Source: Haematococcus lacustris (Eukaryota > Chlorophyta > Chlorophyceae > Chlamydomonadales > Haematococcaceae). Taken from it: a stretch of DNA of 64,000 nt. The first letter of the stretch is position 1. Each line of letters starts with the position of its first letter. The stretch is from NCBI GenBank assembly GCA_030144725.1, contig JASKMD010000003.1:2748991-2812990 (forward strand), in the 5' to 3' direction. The translations under genes and the position numbers were made by a program. This document shows positions 62,260 to 64,000 of this stretch, one piece after another. The notes under the pieces are model-generated. The model ran no database searches. It saw nothing but the letters and a program-made list of their open reading frames with translations, and was not told the origin of the DNA.

Positions 62260-63677
62260 GCCAGACAACCATGTCAATGTGATGCACAGAGAGACGGGAT
62301 AAACTATAATTGCAAGAAATGTGAAGTGACTGGACACCCAGGCGACGGGGCGCCCAGCTACACCATTCATGCACAGGGATCCTGAAACAACACTGACGCT
62401 CGCTAGCGCAAGTACAGAGGTGAATGACAGCTGAAACCCCGACATGCAATGCCAAGCAGAGTGAAGGACACCATTACCCGAGCCTATGTGTCCACCCCAA
62501 CAAAAGCAGCAAGTGCACTCGTTGATTGACATCCCCTTACCAACCTAATCCATGCCAACCCATACCCTGAACTTACCTCCACCCCCAAGATAACCATGCA
62601 ATGGATACTCTACATGTTAGTGATGCTCAACTTGCAAGTGATGCACACCATCATGCCAACATGCAAAACAACACGAGGTGCTTACCTCAAGATTCGTGTA
62701 CACCCAACACCCATGCGCATCGTCCCTCTCTCCTTCCTCCTTCCCATGTTGTTCTATGCCCAAATGTCACTCTCATGCGCAAACAAAGCCTGCGCATGCA
62801 TACAAGACGCAACGCTTCCTGTCGCCGGATGAGGTGTTTGAGCCTAGGGTTTGCATTGATTTACAACTAGAGAGCAAGGCTGACATGGCATTGTTAACAA
62901 ATGCAACTAGTATGGGACGAAGTGGAAATGTATCTGCATGTCCTAGCCAAACACCATGTGACTCAGCAGTATCCATTGAAGCATGTTAGCTTCAGATCAG
63001 AGCAGCATGCTGCTCACTAACCCTTGTGTCATCATCGCCACAACTCAACACCACATCATCAAGCCCAACAACCGTCGCACGCTAACCAAGGGTGAAGGGG
63101 CAGCGGATATGATTATTGTCAGGCTATCCTACTTGTGGAGATGATGATGATGAGCTTGAGGCCAACGGCAAAGGGGCAGAGGGGCGGAGGTCAAGGGCAG
63201 AGGCGAGGCTGCAAGCTAGGAGGTTGTGGTGGTGATGGTGATAACAGCTGTAACAGTGGTGACAATGCTTACTTGCTAGCACGAGTCGGATAGCAATGGT
63301 GTTGTGGGTGAGGCATGCACTGTCCTTGACAGATCGCTCGCTGGGCAAGTATCACGAAGTCACCATTGCCAGCACGGTTAGGCCCGTAGATGGTGCTGTA
63401 AGAGTCTGTTGCTAAAGTGTTGTGAAGTTTGTATCAAAGCGCACTACCGTTCAAGTACAACACGGGCTGATGTTGAGGATATCTGCAAAATTTTCTTCAT
63501 GCGCATGTGGTCATCATGTAATGTAGTTCGGGCCAACAGGGCTTTCTAAAGGACGACAAGAGTGTCAATGAAATCAATGAAGTAATGTTCATGATGTTCA
63601 CTTGTAAAACATGCATAATGCGGGATGGCAACAATGAATGAGCTGGTATCAACAGTTTGTTTTGGCACTAGGAGTGG
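62260..63677. other. region without a recognised gene
   Basis: Only short frames (for example 62678-62989) with no known motif. Small CAT/GAT repeats lie at 63140-63245. Confidence 0.5.
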
Positions 63678-64000
63678 TTGTCAAAGTGGCTGTGGAGCCT
63701 CCTATCGCCAATGAAGTTGCTGCCATCTCCCAACCATCATGACTTTTGTCTTTGCATAGTCAGCTTAAGTGCCCCACTTCACAGCCACCTTGTCAAGTGT
63801 GCCCATGATTGTGGGTAAGTGCTCACGGCTATCAGCAATGAATAGTACGTCACCAGCATGCCGCAGCAAGGAGGCAAGCGCCTATTACCTCATGTGAGGT
63901 AAGTGGCAGTGCCAGTAGCGCTTTGACCCAGTCCACTATCCAAATGCAAAGTCTCCCACCTCAACTGCTTTGCACCGCTGCTCCACTGAGCGGGTCAGGC
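63678..64000 (-). pseudogene. LINE reverse-transcriptase fragment, copy 2 (runs off the window)
   Basis: Nearly identical to 60673-60995 at an offset of 3005 bases; the few differences include C/T in the CATGA(C/T)TGTGGG segment. It carries the same decayed motif (HAGDVLFIADS) and the same internal stops, so the fragment was duplicated after it died. The repeat continues beyond the window edge. Confidence 0.7.

Overview
The window is nuclear DNA of a GC-rich, intron-dense green alga, most likely a chlorophycean of the Chlamydomonadales type (Haematococcus-like). The evidence is: many short GT-AG introns, two cases that need or allow GC-AG donors, long CAG/CCCCCG/GGTGA microsatellites, a TGTAA polyadenylation-type signal, an OPR-like organellar RNA-binding protein gene, a PAS-linked class III cyclase of the algal type, and a Dualen/RandI-like non-LTR retrotransposon. 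There is nothing bacterial here. Species assignment is inference. A 500-base assembly gap lies at 4333-4832.

Genic half (1-35 kb). 1-2151 (+) is the 3' part of an unrecognised membrane protein gene. 2592-4332 (-) is the C-terminal part of an ABCG transporter, cut by the gap. 5274-10864 (-) is a complete secreted GH27 alpha-galactosidase of about eleven exons; one of its introns holds a 1.0-kb terminal-inverted-repeat (TIR) transposon. 11701-14056 is a second TIR transposon. 15709-24582 (-) is a large soluble PAS plus class III nucleotidyl cyclase gene with an N-myristoylation-type start. 25.8-27.5 kb is a 618-bp tandem array. About 28.7-33.1 kb (-) is an OPR/FAST-like helical-repeat gene with a polyglutamine tract.

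Mobile half (35-56 kb). 35342-49609 is a three-level nest. A roughly 1-kb TIR element (same family as the one in the alpha-galactosidase intron) was split by a 13.3-kb Dualen-type retrotransposon (target duplication ATGGTTGCCAG, (TTC)n tail). That retrotransposon was later split by a 2345-bp hAT element (8-bp target duplication GTTACAAC). The retrotransposon encodes, in order, a tandem-repeat ORF1, a 2A ribosome-skipping peptide, two Josephin-like cysteine protease domains, an AP endonuclease, reverse transcriptase, a PHD finger between two VHWxPT motifs, RNase H and a restriction-like endonuclease. It is inactivated by stops and a frameshift. 49850-56325 is a 6.5-kb near-perfect palindrome whose arms both carry a KDZ-like transposase remnant.

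Right end (56-64 kb). Mostly anonymous, apart from LINE reverse-transcriptase fragments duplicated 3005 bp apart. Between them are two tRNA-Pro(AGG) genes in circularly permuted order: the 3' half lies upstream of the 5' half, each gene is followed by a TTTT terminator, and each can form a conserved helix around the anticodon-loop junction. The permuted tRNAs and the domain combination of the retrotransposon are the most unusual things in the window.
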